Shown piece after piece: positions 22,847 through 30,840 of a DNA stretch of 39,832 nt (positions within the stretch are counted from its first letter, which is position 1; each line of letters opens with the position of its first letter). This DNA is from Candidatus Aphodenecus pullistercoris. GTDB lineage: Bacteria > Spirochaetota > Spirochaetia > Sphaerochaetales > Sphaerochaetaceae. The notes beneath the pieces were generated by a model that ran no database searches, had not been told where the DNA came from, and was given only the letters and a program-made list of their open reading frames with translations. The position numbers and the translations under genes were made by a program. The stretch lies in NCBI GenBank assembly GCA_017694495.1, contig JADIMU010000046.1, forward strand, positions 1 to 39,832, given 5' to 3'.

Positions 22847-22884
22847 GCCCTCATGGTAAACACCTAAGGGAGCATTATGAATGG

Positions 22885-23319
22885 ATGGCTAATAACCGCT
22901 TACGAACAAGGCTTGAGATGCTCACGAAGAAGTGTCTTGAGCTGCAGGACGAGCTGTGGACGACCGGGTGGAGCAACCTCACCTGTGAGGCTACTGTGGT
23001 CTATCTTGAGGCCCTCGTCGGCAAACTCAGAAAGCTGGTCAGCGAGGAGATCTTCCACCGCCACGCGATACGTTCCCTCGTGGCGGTCTCGAAGAAGTAC
23101 GACACGGCCACATTGCAGAATGTTGCCGAGAACGTATCCTCAGACTACGGTTTCAAGAACTGGGAGTGGGATGAGTACTACAACAGCAGAATTGCAAAAG
23201 GTGCATCCTGCAGACATCCAGTCACAGATGAGGTGAAAGATTCCGAGGATGACGGACCATACCTTTTCGACGTGAGGCCGTACATGACTCCAACATTCGC
23301 CCCGGAAGAAGACAGGTAG
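22885..23319 (+). CDS. Hypothetical protein, 144 residues
   Basis: Not recognised. A mostly helical, charged protein: MANNRLRTRLEMLTKKCLEL at the start, then a repeat-free helical region with LRKLVSEEIFHRHAIRSLVA, and a Tyr/Asp-rich tail (NWEWDEYYNSRIAKG, DVRPYMTPTFAPEEDR). No signal peptide or membrane segment. ATG 22885 has GGGAG about 12 bases upstream, which is long. It is bounded by the IS66 fragment and a clear terminator at 23340. Codon use resembles the accessory region more than the core genes. It may be mobile-element cargo. Confidence 0.5.
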   Translation: MANNRLRTRLEMLTKKCLELQDELWTTGWSNLTCEATVVYLEALVGKLRKLVSEEIFHRHAIRSLVAVSKKYDTATLQNVAENVSSDYGFKNWEWDEYYNSRIAKGASCRHPVTDEVKDSEDDGPYLFDVRPYMTPTFAPEEDR

Positions 23320-23339
23320 TCCTCTTCCTTGTTTCCGTC

Positions 23340-23358
23340 AGCCCCTTCGGGGGCTTTT
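23340..23358 (+). terminator. Intrinsic terminator
   Basis: AGCCCC-TTCG-GGGGCT followed by TTT, 21 bases after the hypothetical gene. Tight UUCG loop. Confidence 0.8.
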
Positions 23359-23486
23359 GTCGTCTTTGGCGGTCATGGCATCTTGGCAGACACTCTTTAT
23401 TCACGGACAAAGCATGCCGGCAGCAAGTGGTCAGGAGTTCCAAGCAATTTGAGGACAGACTAAGCTAGCAAACACACTTCGGCTTT

Positions 23487-23594
23487 ATGAAAGACAATCT
23501 CATGCTCCATGGTGGTGCAATCGTTAAAGCTGTCTTCTTGATTGGCGTCGTAATCTACTTCGTCAGGAGTGTAAACTCGGACGTCGCAGTTTGA
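23487..23594 (+). CDS. Possible 35-residue membrane peptide
   Basis: ATG 23487 to TGA 23594 encodes one hydrophobic helix (GGAIVKAVFLIGVVIYFV) with a basic residue on the cytoplasmic side and a short polar tail. There is no clear Shine-Dalgarno. It ends about 115 bases before the ImmA/PIN pair in the same direction. Such peptides can be small toxins or holin-like proteins, but chance cannot be excluded at this length. Confidence 0.3.
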   Translation: MKDNLMLHGGAIVKAVFLIGVVIYFVRSVNSDVAV

Positions 23595-23708
23595 GCCAAG
23601 TCATTGCTTGTGGTCGGGTATCGTATTGATCTGACAGAACCTCGCCCCAAAATAGACCGTAAAGCTCAGGACGATGTGGCAGAAATCATGTATAATTCAT
23701 TTGAGATT

Positions 23709-24812
23709 ATGCGTGCGTCAGTCAGTGTACATGATGGTATCATCCCCTGGATCCGTTCCATCGCGGATCCAGACGCAGTGCGAGCCAATGAGCATGAGCT
23801 TTTACAGTGGGAAGAAGGAAAGAGGCCGACTCTCAAACAGATTGCCGAGATGAGTAAACAGCTCATGGTTCCATTCGGTTATTTCCTATTGACTCAGCCT
23901 GTCGCATTTGAACAGGACTCTCCGGCCTTCAGGACTCTTGGCAGCAGGTTGAAGCATGACATGAGCCCGAACCTCCGTGATACTGTCGGCAAAATGGAAG
24001 CCATACAGGACTGGTTGCGCGACGAAGCTGAGGAAGTGGAGCTTGACCGATGTCCTATCGCGGCGATACTGAATGGTCAGTCTGTCATGGAGGCCGCTTC
24101 TCTGCTCAGAAAAGCGCTTCATCTTGATGTCGACTGGTACAGGTCCGTCTCCAGCGACAAAGCCTATGACCATATTCGCTCTATCGCTGGCAAGTGTCAG
24201 GTATTCATCTTCGAGAGTGGAATCGTTTCCGACAACACTCATCGTGTCCTCAGCCTTGACGAATTCCGGGGGTTTGCACTCTATGACAGCATTGTGCCCT
24301 TGATTTTCATAAATTCAAGGGACAATGTCCGTGCCAAAGCCTTCACTCTTCTTCATGAACTTGTCCATATCGCGAAGGGAAGTGATGATCTGATGCGTGG
24401 TGTTGATGAAGAGTCGTTCTGCAATCGGGTGGCTGCGGAAATCATGGTTCCTGAAGCTGAGCTTAGAGAATTCTGGGCAGCACAGAATCTTATCTCCAAG
24501 GCATCAAGTCTCGATGCTGTTGCAAGCAGATTCAGATGCTCAAAGTCTGTAGCCGTCCATAGGACATACAGCTTGGGCTTGATTTCTTCTGATGTGCGGG
24601 ATGAGGTTCTCTCTACAATCTCCAATGCTATCGCCAAGAGGAAAGCAGGGGGCAACTATTACAACACGAAGGCCGCCCGCCTCGACCACAATTTCCTCAA
24701 TATGCTCAGGGCAAGTCTGCAGGAAGGTCGGACCAGATACACGGATGCTTTCCGCCTGACCGGATGCTGGGGCAGCAAATATGACAAACTGATGGCTCAG
24801 GTGACGGAATGA
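23709..24812 (+). CDS. ImmA/IrrE-family metallopeptidase, antitoxin-like partner of the PIN protein
   Basis: 367 residues from ATG 23709. The N-terminal part contains an Xre-type helix-turn-helix remnant (LLQWEEGKRPTLKQIAEMSK, then VPFGYFLLTQP). The centre carries the zinc motif HELVH (His216, Glu217, His220) with downstream ESFCNRVAAEIMVPEAEL supplying the third ligand. ImmA-type proteins of this layout are commonly coupled to DUF4411 PIN proteins. TATAAT (23691-23696) lies 12 bases before the chosen ATG; an earlier TTG (23604) is open but has no ribosome site. It overlaps the toxin-like gene by four bases (ATGA). Confidence 0.8.
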   Translation: MRASVSVHDGIIPWIRSIADPDAVRANEHELLQWEEGKRPTLKQIAEMSKQLMVPFGYFLLTQPVAFEQDSPAFRTLGSRLKHDMSPNLRDTVGKMEAIQDWLRDEAEEVELDRCPIAAILNGQSVMEAASLLRKALHLDVDWYRSVSSDKAYDHIRSIAGKCQVFIFESGIVSDNTHRVLSLDEFRGFALYDSIVPLIFINSRDNVRAKAFTLLHELVHIAKGSDDLMRGVDEESFCNRVAAEIMVPEAELREFWAAQNLISKASSLDAVASRFRCSKSVAVHRTYSLGLISSDVRDEVLSTISNAIAKRKAGGNYYNTKAARLDHNFLNMLRASLQEGRTRYTDAFRLTGCWGSKYDKLMAQVTE

Positions 24813-25285
24813 GCAGCCTTCTTCTGGACTCGAACATACTGATTACTGGTGAGCGGGACTATTATCCACATGATATCTTCCCAAGCGTATGGGAAGCGGT
24901 TTCCGCTTCGATTGTGGAAAAGAGGGCCATCGTCCTTGATGTGGTCTACAATGAAATCGTCAAGGGGCAAGGCTGGCTTGCCGAGTGGATGAAGAGGCAC
25001 AAAACATATGTTGTAGGAACTGACCAGCAGGATATAGTTGACGCCTACCAGCAAGTACTCGCATTCGTATTCAATCCCGGAAACAAGTTCACCAAGGCGG
25101 CCAAGGATGCCTGGTTTGCAAATATAGATGTAGCCGATCCATGGTTGATCGCATCCGCAATCGTTACTGGAAATACTATCGTTTCGTTCGAAGTCTTCGC
25201 CTCTCCCGGGTGCCGAAAAAGGATCAAGATTCCAAATGTCGCTGACCATTTGCCATTCCATGCATTGGAATTGTCGATTACATAA
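24809..25285 (+). CDS. DUF4411 PIN-like ribonuclease, putative toxin
   Basis: 158 residues. PIN-type acidic positions are visible: Asp7 in LLLDSNILI, Glu near residue 49 in VVYNEIVKG, and aspartates in NIDVADPWLIASAI followed by NTIVSFE. DUF4411 proteins are PIN-like and nearly always follow an ImmA/Xre gene, as here, with a four-base overlap. The predicted role is a metal-dependent RNase controlled by the upstream protein. It is cytoplasmic. The pair sits in the transposon-rich stretch, which fits horizontal acquisition. Confidence 0.82.
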   Translation: MSSLLLDSNILITGERDYYPHDIFPSVWEAVSASIVEKRAIVLDVVYNEIVKGQGWLAEWMKRHKTYVVGTDQQDIVDAYQQVLAFVFNPGNKFTKAAKDAWFANIDVADPWLIASAIVTGNTIVSFEVFASPGCRKRIKIPNVADHLPFHALELSIT

Positions 25286-25369
25286 GAACACTTGGATTTG
25301 TGCTGTGATTTGACTTGGAAGCAGGATTGCCTCAATGAAGTACTTCTGAATGGGGTGTGGGTATGAGGA

Positions 25370-25394
25370 AGGGGCCGGCGATGTGCCAGCCCCT
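25370..25394. terminator. Hairpin between the PIN gene and the ABC binding-protein gene
   Basis: AGGGGC-C-GGC-GATGT-GCC-A-GCCCCT, a stem with one mismatch, between convergent genes. It lies 20 bases beyond the stop of the leftward gene, for which it is the best-placed terminator. Confidence 0.55.
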
Positions 25395-25414
25395 CCTTGT
25401 GCTTGCCGTTGTCC

Positions 25415-26476
25415 TCAGATTCCGTACTTGGCCAGGTCCGTGTCCTGGAGCTCATAGCCGTAGAAGAGGCTGTAGTAGCGTTCGGCCTCGGCTTTGACGT
25501 CGACTCCAGCCTGGTCGTCGTAGAACATGTCGGCAGCCCAGTAGATGCCGATGAGGCGATTGATCGAGGGCGGGCTGTCGATCCAGTTGTTCAGCAGCTC
25601 GGGAACAAGGTAGACGCGGCCTTCTTTCACGGCGTCGAGGCTCTCCCAGTCGCTTGAGGGGGCGGTGACCGTCTTGTATGCGTCCTCGTCTCCGAGCACG
25701 ATGACGTCAGGGTTCCAGATGAAGATCTGCTCCAGGCTCATCGCATTGCCTCCGCTGGAGAAGGTGGCGGGACAGACGTTGACTCCACCCACAGCCTCGA
25801 GGACCTCGCCGTGGAAGTTGCCTTCAGGGATGGCCTCCAGTCCGTCGACCGCAGACGAGTAGTAGAAGGTCACCTGTCCTCCGAGTTCCGCCTTTATGTC
25901 TGCCGCGTAGGCTACCACCTCGTCGGCATAGGCGGCCAGGTCCTCGCCACGCGCCTCATCGCCAAGCAGCTCGCCCAGACGGCGGTATGTCGAGCCCGTG
26001 TCGGCAAGGTAGCTCTCGACGAAGACGACAGGGATGCCGATCTGCTCCTGGAGGACGTCCAGGTCGCTGACCATCTCGTTCGTCGAGCCCTTGATCTCTC
26101 CGATGTCGATGACGACGTCGGGATCGACAACAATCAGGGCCTCCTTGTTGAGGTTGGCCTTCTTGCCATAGAAGGTGCCCAGGACGGGGATGTCCGTCTT
26201 GAGGCCGGAGTAGTAGTAGGCGGCCTCCTCACTGTCCATGGAGGTTGTGAGACCGTCGATCAGGCTGGCGTCGAAGGTCAGCAGAATGACCTGGGCCATC
26301 GAGCCGGAGGGTGCGACGCTGTCGATTGAGGACGGAACCTCTACAGTCCGTCCGAGGTCGTCTGTGAAGCTTCTCGTCTCCTCCGTCGCATTGGTGTCCA
26401 CTTCGGCGGCTCCCTGGGCGCCCAGTGTGCCCAGTGCCATGGTGAAGACGAGCATCATGATTGCGATTCTCTTCAT
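25415..26476 (-). CDS. ABC transporter periplasmic binding protein (siderophore/B12/metal-chelate type)
   Basis: 353 residues. A signal peptide (MKRIAIMMLVFTMALGTLGA) without a lipobox cysteine is followed by a class III binding protein: RSFTDDLGRTVEVPSSIDSV near the start, then VVDPDVVIDIGE, NVCPATFSSGGNAMSLEQI, IWNPDVIVLGD and the C-terminal NRLIGIYWAADMFY. This matches FepB/BtuF/TroA-like helical-backbone proteins. It is the last gene of a leftward operon (permease, ATPase, methyltransferase, binding protein). The ligand cannot be read from sequence; iron chelate, cobalamin, haem or molybdate/tungstate (MolA type) are all compatible. Confidence 0.85.
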   Translation of the reverse strand: MKRIAIMMLVFTMALGTLGAQGAAEVDTNATEETRSFTDDLGRTVEVPSSIDSVAPSGSMAQVILLTFDASLIDGLTTSMDSEEAAYYYSGLKTDIPVLGTFYGKKANLNKEALIVVDPDVVIDIGEIKGSTNEMVSDLDVLQEQIGIPVVFVESYLADTGSTYRRLGELLGDEARGEDLAAYADEVVAYAADIKAELGGQVTFYYSSAVDGLEAIPEGNFHGEVLEAVGGVNVCPATFSSGGNAMSLEQIFIWNPDVIVLGDEDAYKTVTAPSSDWESLDAVKEGRVYLVPELLNNWIDSPPSINRLIGIYWAADMFYDDQAGVDVKAEAERYYSLFYGYELQDTDLAKYGI

Positions 26477-26482
26477 ATTATT

Positions 26483-27136
26483 TCAGTTCCTTTTCTTTTC
26501 GATGATGAATATTGTGAAGGCCTTGCCGCACTCGACCACGATCGGCCAGAGCTGGGTCCGTCTACTTACGGGGCGTGTCAGAGTGCGGCCCCTTCTCGTG
26601 TAGTTCTCCTGTGTCCACTCGGCAAGCTCCACTTCGTCCAAAAGGGGCTGGTCGAAGGAGAGCGAGCACCTCTTGGCTGTGAAGCGACATCCCCTGTCTT
26701 TCAGGAAGGCCTCGGTTGATGCGCTGATGTGCCAGTCGCACTGGGCCGCGTCGGCGTGCTCGTTGGCGATGTAGACGAGGCGCTGTGTGCATGTGTCCAT
26801 CAGCCTTGTGAGGTTGTCGTCCACTGTTGGGCGGCCGAAGAAGACTGCGAGGGAAGTGTCGGCCACATCCTTCAGGCTGTAGCAGTCCTCGCCGCTGAAG
26901 GAGGAGAGGGGGAAGTGGGACCTTGCGTAGGCGAGGGCCAGCGGGTCGGTGTCGTAGCCTGTCACGACATGGCCTCTCCGTCTCAGCTCGTCCGTCATGA
27001 AGCCTAGTCCACAGCCTAGCTCGGCGATGCTGCCCGTCAGGCAGGGCTCGATGAGGTCCGCCAGCTGGCTTGTGAATGGAGATGCTTCCTGGGCCCGCTC
27101 GTAGAAGGCGATGCGCTTTTCAGTCCACCATGCCAT
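26483..27136 (-). CDS. Class I SAM-dependent methyltransferase in the ABC operon
   Basis: 217 residues. Motif I is AELGCGLGFM (about residue 38) and the acidic loop is TGYDTDPLALAYARS; a beta strand with LAVFFGRPTVDD follows. The start at 27136 was chosen because GGAGG sits six bases before it; an in-frame ATG directly after the GGAGG is too close. It overlaps the end of the ATPase gene by 17 bases, so it is firmly part of the import operon. The substrate is unknown. It may modify the imported chelate or corrinoid, or protect against it; this is inference from position only. Confidence 0.8.
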   Translation of the reverse strand: MAWWTEKRIAFYERAQEASPFTSQLADLIEPCLTGSIAELGCGLGFMTDELRRRGHVVTGYDTDPLALAYARSHFPLSSFSGEDCYSLKDVADTSLAVFFGRPTVDDNLTRLMDTCTQRLVYIANEHADAAQCDWHISASTEAFLKDRGCRFTAKRCSLSFDQPLLDEVELAEWTQENYTRRGRTLTRPVSRRTQLWPIVVECGKAFTIFIIEKKRN

Positions 27137-27911
27137 CGTCATCCTCCGTCTGGGGTATGCATACGTAGTGTCCCCTGATGCGCTCCACGCTCACGTCCAG
27201 TCCGTAGAAGCTGGACAGCGAGCCTTGCATGGCAAGCTCCTGTGGGGAGGCGTCGGCCACGAGCTTGCCGTCGCACAGCATGACGATGCGGCTGGCATAG
27301 TTCAGCGCCTGCTCGAGGTTGTGGGTCGAGACGATGGCCAGGTAGCCCTCCTTCGTCAGTCTCCTTATGTTCTCGAGCGTGCGTATCTGGTTGCCCCAGT
27401 CCAGGCTGCTCGTAGGCTCGTCGAAGAGGAGGATGGGCGCATTCTGCGCCAGGGCGCGGGCGCACATGACGAGCTGACGCTCTCCACCCGAGAGGCTGTC
27501 GACCCGTCTGCTTGCAAGATCCTCTATGCTGAAGCGTCTCAGGGCGGCCAGGGCGGTTTCCATCTCCTTCTGGCCGGGGGAGGCGAGGGTGGAGATCTGG
27601 CTTGTCGTCCCCATGAGGACGGTCGTCAGGACGCTGTAGGAGAAGCTTGGGTGGCTTTCCTGAGGGATGTAGGCGATGCGCTTGGCCCTCTCTTTGGCGC
27701 TGAGGTGCAGAAAGTCGACACCGTCGACTTCGACAGTGCCACTCTGGGGCCTCAACAGTCCAAGCAGGTTGCGGAAGAGCGTCGTCTTGCCCGCTCCGTT
27801 ACGGCCGAGCACGACGACAAAGTCGCCGGAGCTGAAGGTAAGGTCGAGCTTGTCGAGGATCTGACGCTGACCATCGTAGCTGAATGAGAGGCCTCTGATG
27901 TCGAGTCTCAT
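27120..27911 (-). CDS. ABC transporter ATPase (FecE/BtuD type)
   Basis: 263 residues. Walker A GRNGAGKTT (about residue 35), Q-loop IAYIPQESH, signature SLSGGERQL, Walker B ILLFDEPTSSLD and switch STHNLEQA. This fits the metal-chelate/B12 import subfamily. ATG 27911 overlaps the permease stop by four bases (ATGA); the long open frame further upstream lies within the permease gene and is not used. It powers the FecCD-type permease at the inner face of the membrane. Confidence 0.92.
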   Translation of the reverse strand: MRLDIRGLSFSYDGQRQILDKLDLTFSSGDFVVVLGRNGAGKTTLFRNLLGLLRPQSGTVEVDGVDFLHLSAKERAKRIAYIPQESHPSFSYSVLTTVLMGTTSQISTLASPGQKEMETALAALRRFSIEDLASRRVDSLSGGERQLVMCARALAQNAPILLFDEPTSSLDWGNQIRTLENIRRLTKEGYLAIVSTHNLEQALNYASRIVMLCDGKLVADASPQELAMQGSLSSFYGLDVSVERIRGHYVCIPQTEDDDGMVD

Positions 27912-28948
27912 GTCCGCCGTCCCTCCCTGATGATCAGATAGAGGAAGAAGGGCGCTCCGATGAAGCTCGTGAGGATGCCTATGGGAATCTCGCTGGTCGT
28001 CGCTATCCTGGAGATGGTGTCGACGGCCATGAGGAAGCTCGAGCCGAGCAGCAGGGTCGCTGGGATCGTCTTGCGGTAGTCGCAGCCCGTCATCATGCGC
28101 ACGAGGTGGGGGATGACGAGGCCGATCCAGCCGATCATGCCTGCAGCGGCCGTCGAGACTGCCGTCATCAATGTGGCGCATGCTATGGCGACAAGACGCG
28201 TCAGCCTCGTGTCGACGCCAAGGCTCACCGCCTCCTCCTCGCCGAGCGTCATCACATTCAGCGGCCAGCGGAAGAGGTAGAGTATGATCGAGCATGCGCT
28301 GACGATGATGGCGCATGCGACCAGGTCGCTGTCGCGTGTGCTCGTCAGGCTTCCGATGAGGTAGTAGGTGATCTGGGGAAGCACGTCGTCCGTGTCGGCG
28401 ACGAGCTTGATGAAGCTCAGGGTCGAGTTGAAGAGGCTGGAGACCATGATTCCCGCCAGGACGAGGCCAAGCACGGGCTGGGAAGGGACGCGCCGCGCAA
28501 TCAGGAGGACGATGGCCACGGCCAGCAGACCGCCCAGGAAGCTCATGGCGCCGATGGAGAAGTAGCCCATGCCAAGCAGGATGCCAAGCGCGCTTCCGAC
28601 GGCAGCTCCGCTCGTCGAGCCAAGCACATCCGGAGAGACCATGGGATTCTGGAAGATGCCCTGGTAGACGAGGCCGGACAGGCTCAGGCCCGCTCCGATG
28701 AAGGCCCCGATCAGGACGCGGGGCAGGCGTATGTTGAAGATGACAGTCTCCACCTGCCGGCTCCAGGTGACGGGGATGTCGACCACGCGGGAGAGGAGGA
28801 CCTTCACAAGCGTGATCGGGTCTACAGGATAGCGGCCCAGGGCGAAGGAGACGAAGAAGATGACCACGAAGGCCACGGCGAGGAGGGGAATGGTCCTTCC
28901 TCCATCGTCGACCTTGAAGCCTACACGCTCTCTCGCTTCCTTTCTCAT
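27908..28948 (-). CDS. FecCD/BtuC-family ABC permease
   Basis: 346 residues with about ten membrane helices. Family marks: RLPRVLIGAFIGAGLSLSG (about residue 75), YQGIFQNPMVSPDVLGSTSG, GWIGLVIPHLVRMMTG and the C-terminal GILTSFIGAPFFLYLI. The start at 28948 was chosen over an upstream Met because TTGCAT-17-TAGAAT places the -10 box only seven bases before it, and the upstream Met codons lie inside the promoter. It is the first gene of the leftward four-gene import operon. Confidence 0.92.
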   Translation of the reverse strand: MRKEARERVGFKVDDGGRTIPLLAVAFVVIFFVSFALGRYPVDPITLVKVLLSRVVDIPVTWSRQVETVIFNIRLPRVLIGAFIGAGLSLSGLVYQGIFQNPMVSPDVLGSTSGAAVGSALGILLGMGYFSIGAMSFLGGLLAVAIVLLIARRVPSQPVLGLVLAGIMVSSLFNSTLSFIKLVADTDDVLPQITYYLIGSLTSTRDSDLVACAIIVSACSIILYLFRWPLNVMTLGEEEAVSLGVDTRLTRLVAIACATLMTAVSTAAAGMIGWIGLVIPHLVRMMTGCDYRKTIPATLLLGSSFLMAVDTISRIATTSEIPIGILTSFIGAPFFLYLIIREGRRT

Positions 28949-28955
28949 AGGAAGC

Positions 28956-28984
28956 ATTCTAGCAGGTGGAAAGCCAATATGCAA
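28956..28984 (-). promoter_or_regulatory. Promoter of the ABC import operon, leaderless type
   Basis: On the - strand: TTGCAT (complement of 28979-28984), 17 bases ending in TGC, TAGAAT (complement of 28956-28961), 7 bases, ATG. No Shine-Dalgarno is present. Confidence 0.7.
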
Positions 28985-29005
28985 ACGATAGTATAATGGT
29001 TTCCG

Positions 29006-30121
29006 TCAGGCGTAGTCGGGATCGATCCAGAACTCGAAGTCGAAGTCGGGCCACTCTTCCTTCAGTCTGGCCTCGAGCTGCTTCTTGAGCTCGGCGTAGT
29101 TGTGGACCCGGAAGTCGACGACGACGTCGAAGTGGACCATGCGCGTGTCGAAGTGGACGTGGAAGGCGTGGAGGGAGAGGACGCTGTCAGAGGCTTCCTT
29201 CATGACGGCGAGGGCACGCTCCTTCATCTGCCTGACGTCGCTCCTGTAGTCGTTGACCGCATACATGCCGAAGGTCAGGTAGATTCCCATGCTCTTCATG
29301 ATGTCATGCGTCGCATCCGTCATCGCGTCGAAGATGTCCTCTGCGTGGGTGTCGATGGGAACCTCGACGTTGCATGTGCCCAGCGTGCGCTCGGGGCCGT
29401 AGCTGTGGAGGATGATGTCGTAGCCGCCCTTGAGCGGGGGATGCTTCGCGATGACTGCCCTGATCTTGCCTACCGTCTCGGAGTCGGGGCGCTCTCCCAT
29501 GATCGAGCTGGCCGTCTCGAGGATGGACGAGATGCCTGCGTAGAGGATGAAGAGGGAGACGAGCACACCTGCGATGCCGTCGACGGGCAGCTTCGTCAGC
29601 GGGCCCAGGAGGGCGGAGATGAGGGTCAGCGAGGTGACGAGGACATCGGAGAGCGCATCCTTGCCAGTCGCGACGAGGGCCTGGGAGTCGACACGCCGTC
29701 CGCTTGTGGTGCTGATTCGGCTGAGGAAGACCTTGGCCAGGATCGAGACGACGATTACGGCGATGCCCAATGCGTTCATGTCGGGGACGCTGGGGTTGAT
29801 GATCGCCTCGATGGCGCTCCTGAGGCACTGGACGCCGGTCACGAGGACGAGGAGGGAGACGATGAGGGCCGACAGGTACTCCATGCGGCCGTAGCCGAGG
29901 GGGTGCTTGCGCGTGGGCCTCCTCTTGCCGATGGAGTAGAAGGCCATCGTGACGATGGATGAGACCGAGTCGGCCGCGTTGTTCACCGCGTCGTTGATCA
30001 CCGATACCGAGCCTGATGCAAGGCCTGTTGCCGCCTTGAAGACGACAAGTATCGTGTTGACCACGATGCCCGTGAGGCTCACACGGGTTATTGTCGCCTG
30101 CCTGTCCTCTTTCCTGACCAT
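29006..30121 (-). CDS. Cation diffusion facilitator (CDF) metal transporter
   Basis: 371 residues. N-terminal six-helix CDF domain with VSVINDAVNNAADSVSSI in helix 2 and LVATGKDALSDVLVTSLTLI in helix 5. The metal site is of the N/D..D type rather than the HxxxD of zinc exporters, which is seen in manganese- or iron-like CDF groups. KRRPTRKHPLGYGRMEYLSA is the loop typical of the family. A C-terminal cytoplasmic domain of about 170 residues is longer than usual and His/Asp-rich (LHAFHVHFDTRMVHFDV). It exports a divalent metal; which one is not known. A perfect-spacing promoter ends eight bases before the ATG. Confidence 0.88.
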   Translation of the reverse strand: MVRKEDRQATITRVSLTGIVVNTILVVFKAATGLASGSVSVINDAVNNAADSVSSIVTMAFYSIGKRRPTRKHPLGYGRMEYLSALIVSLLVLVTGVQCLRSAIEAIINPSVPDMNALGIAVIVVSILAKVFLSRISTTSGRRVDSQALVATGKDALSDVLVTSLTLISALLGPLTKLPVDGIAGVLVSLFILYAGISSILETASSIMGERPDSETVGKIRAVIAKHPPLKGGYDIILHSYGPERTLGTCNVEVPIDTHAEDIFDAMTDATHDIMKSMGIYLTFGMYAVNDYRSDVRQMKERALAVMKEASDSVLSLHAFHVHFDTRMVHFDVVVDFRVHNYAELKKQLEARLKEEWPDFDFEFWIDPDYA

Positions 30122-30129
30122 AGCATGAG

Positions 30130-30158
30130 AAGATACGCCGTCGCCATCCGGCTGTCAA
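30130..30158 (-). promoter_or_regulatory. Promoter of the CDF gene, leaderless type
   Basis: On the - strand: consensus TTGACA (complement of 30153-30158), 17 bases, TATCTT (complement of 30130-30135), 8 bases, ATG. The -35 overlaps the last codons of the TetR gene upstream. Confidence 0.7.
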
Positions 30159-30679
30159 CGCAGACTTGCGAGCGTGCGCCTTGCGATGTCGTCCAGATCC
30201 ATGCCTCCATGCGCCAGGCCTTCGTAGAGCGCAGAGGAGAAGAGGAGGGCCATGAGCTGGACGTCTGCGTCCTTCCTCGAGTCGATGTGCTCGAAGATGG
30301 CCTCGCTCTGGCTCTGGACCATCAGGCGCAGGCTGTTGGCGTCCCTCCAGGCCCTCTCGTCCACGTCGCGCCTCTGCTCCACCATCGATATGAAGAGGCT
30401 GCGCTCAGGGGATGTGAAGATGCTCCTCCAGTGGGAGAGGGCCGTCGAGAGGACCTCGTCGGCCGGCCGGGAGAAGTCGACGCTGAAGCCGAGGTGGAGC
30501 ATGTCTGCCTCGTAGTGGGTGTAGATGGCATCTATGATCTCCTCCTTGCTTGAGAAGTGGTGGTAGATGCCAGCCTTGCTCACGCCCAGCTCCTGGGCCA
30601 GGGACGAGAGCGTTAGCCTGTCGTAGCCGTCCTCGGCGACGATCCTCACGGCCTTGCGGATGATCTCTTGGGATGTCAT
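30155..30679 (-). CDS. TetR-family transcriptional regulator
   Basis: 174 residues from ATG 30679. The N-terminal helix-turn-helix is standard: RIVAEDGYDRLTLSSLAQEL followed by VSKAGIYHHFSSKEEIIDAI. The ligand-binding C-terminal half contains MLHLGFSVDFSRPADEV and ALYEGLAHGGMDLDDI. The longer open frame upstream lacks family sequence and crosses an operator-like palindrome, so it is leader. It precedes the CDF gene on the same strand and may control it, itself or the import operon. No ligand can be inferred. Confidence 0.87.
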   Translation of the reverse strand: MTSQEIIRKAVRIVAEDGYDRLTLSSLAQELGVSKAGIYHHFSSKEEIIDAIYTHYEADMLHLGFSVDFSRPADEVLSTALSHWRSIFTSPERSLFISMVEQRRDVDERAWRDANSLRLMVQSQSEAIFEHIDSRKDADVQLMALLFSSALYEGLAHGGMDLDDIARRTLASLR

Positions 30680-30713
30680 GATGCAATCGAAGCAGAAACG
30701 GAGCCTCTTGTCT

Positions 30714-30727
30714 ACCGTTCGTTCGGT
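30714..30727. promoter_or_regulatory. TetR-type operator candidate
   Basis: ACCG-TTCGTT-CGGT, a 14-bp palindrome of the ACCGn(6)CGGT form common for TetR regulators, 35 bases upstream of the TetR ATG. It overlaps a possible -35 (TAGACA on the - strand) and suits autoregulation. Confidence 0.5.
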
Positions 30728-30776
30728 CGAATTCCCTTTTTTTCTCCTCTTCGTGGTCCTTTCCCCTCCATTGCGC

Positions 30777-30805
30777 TTGCCACAGTCGGCGGCTACGGCT
30801 AAGCT
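30777..30805 (+). promoter_or_regulatory. Promoter of the rplU-rpmA-obgE operon
   Basis: TTGCCA (30777-30782), 17 bases, TAAGCT (30800-30805). The leader of about 30 bases has GAGAGGA before the rplU ATG. Confidence 0.5.
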
Positions 30806-30840
30806 CCGTGGAGAAATCAAAAGACTCGAGAGGAAACGCA

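Noticed and set aside
23604-23708. Longer ImmA start at TTG 23604
   Set aside because: No ribosome site upstream, the extra residues do not resemble the family, and TATAAT lies within this stretch just before ATG 23709.
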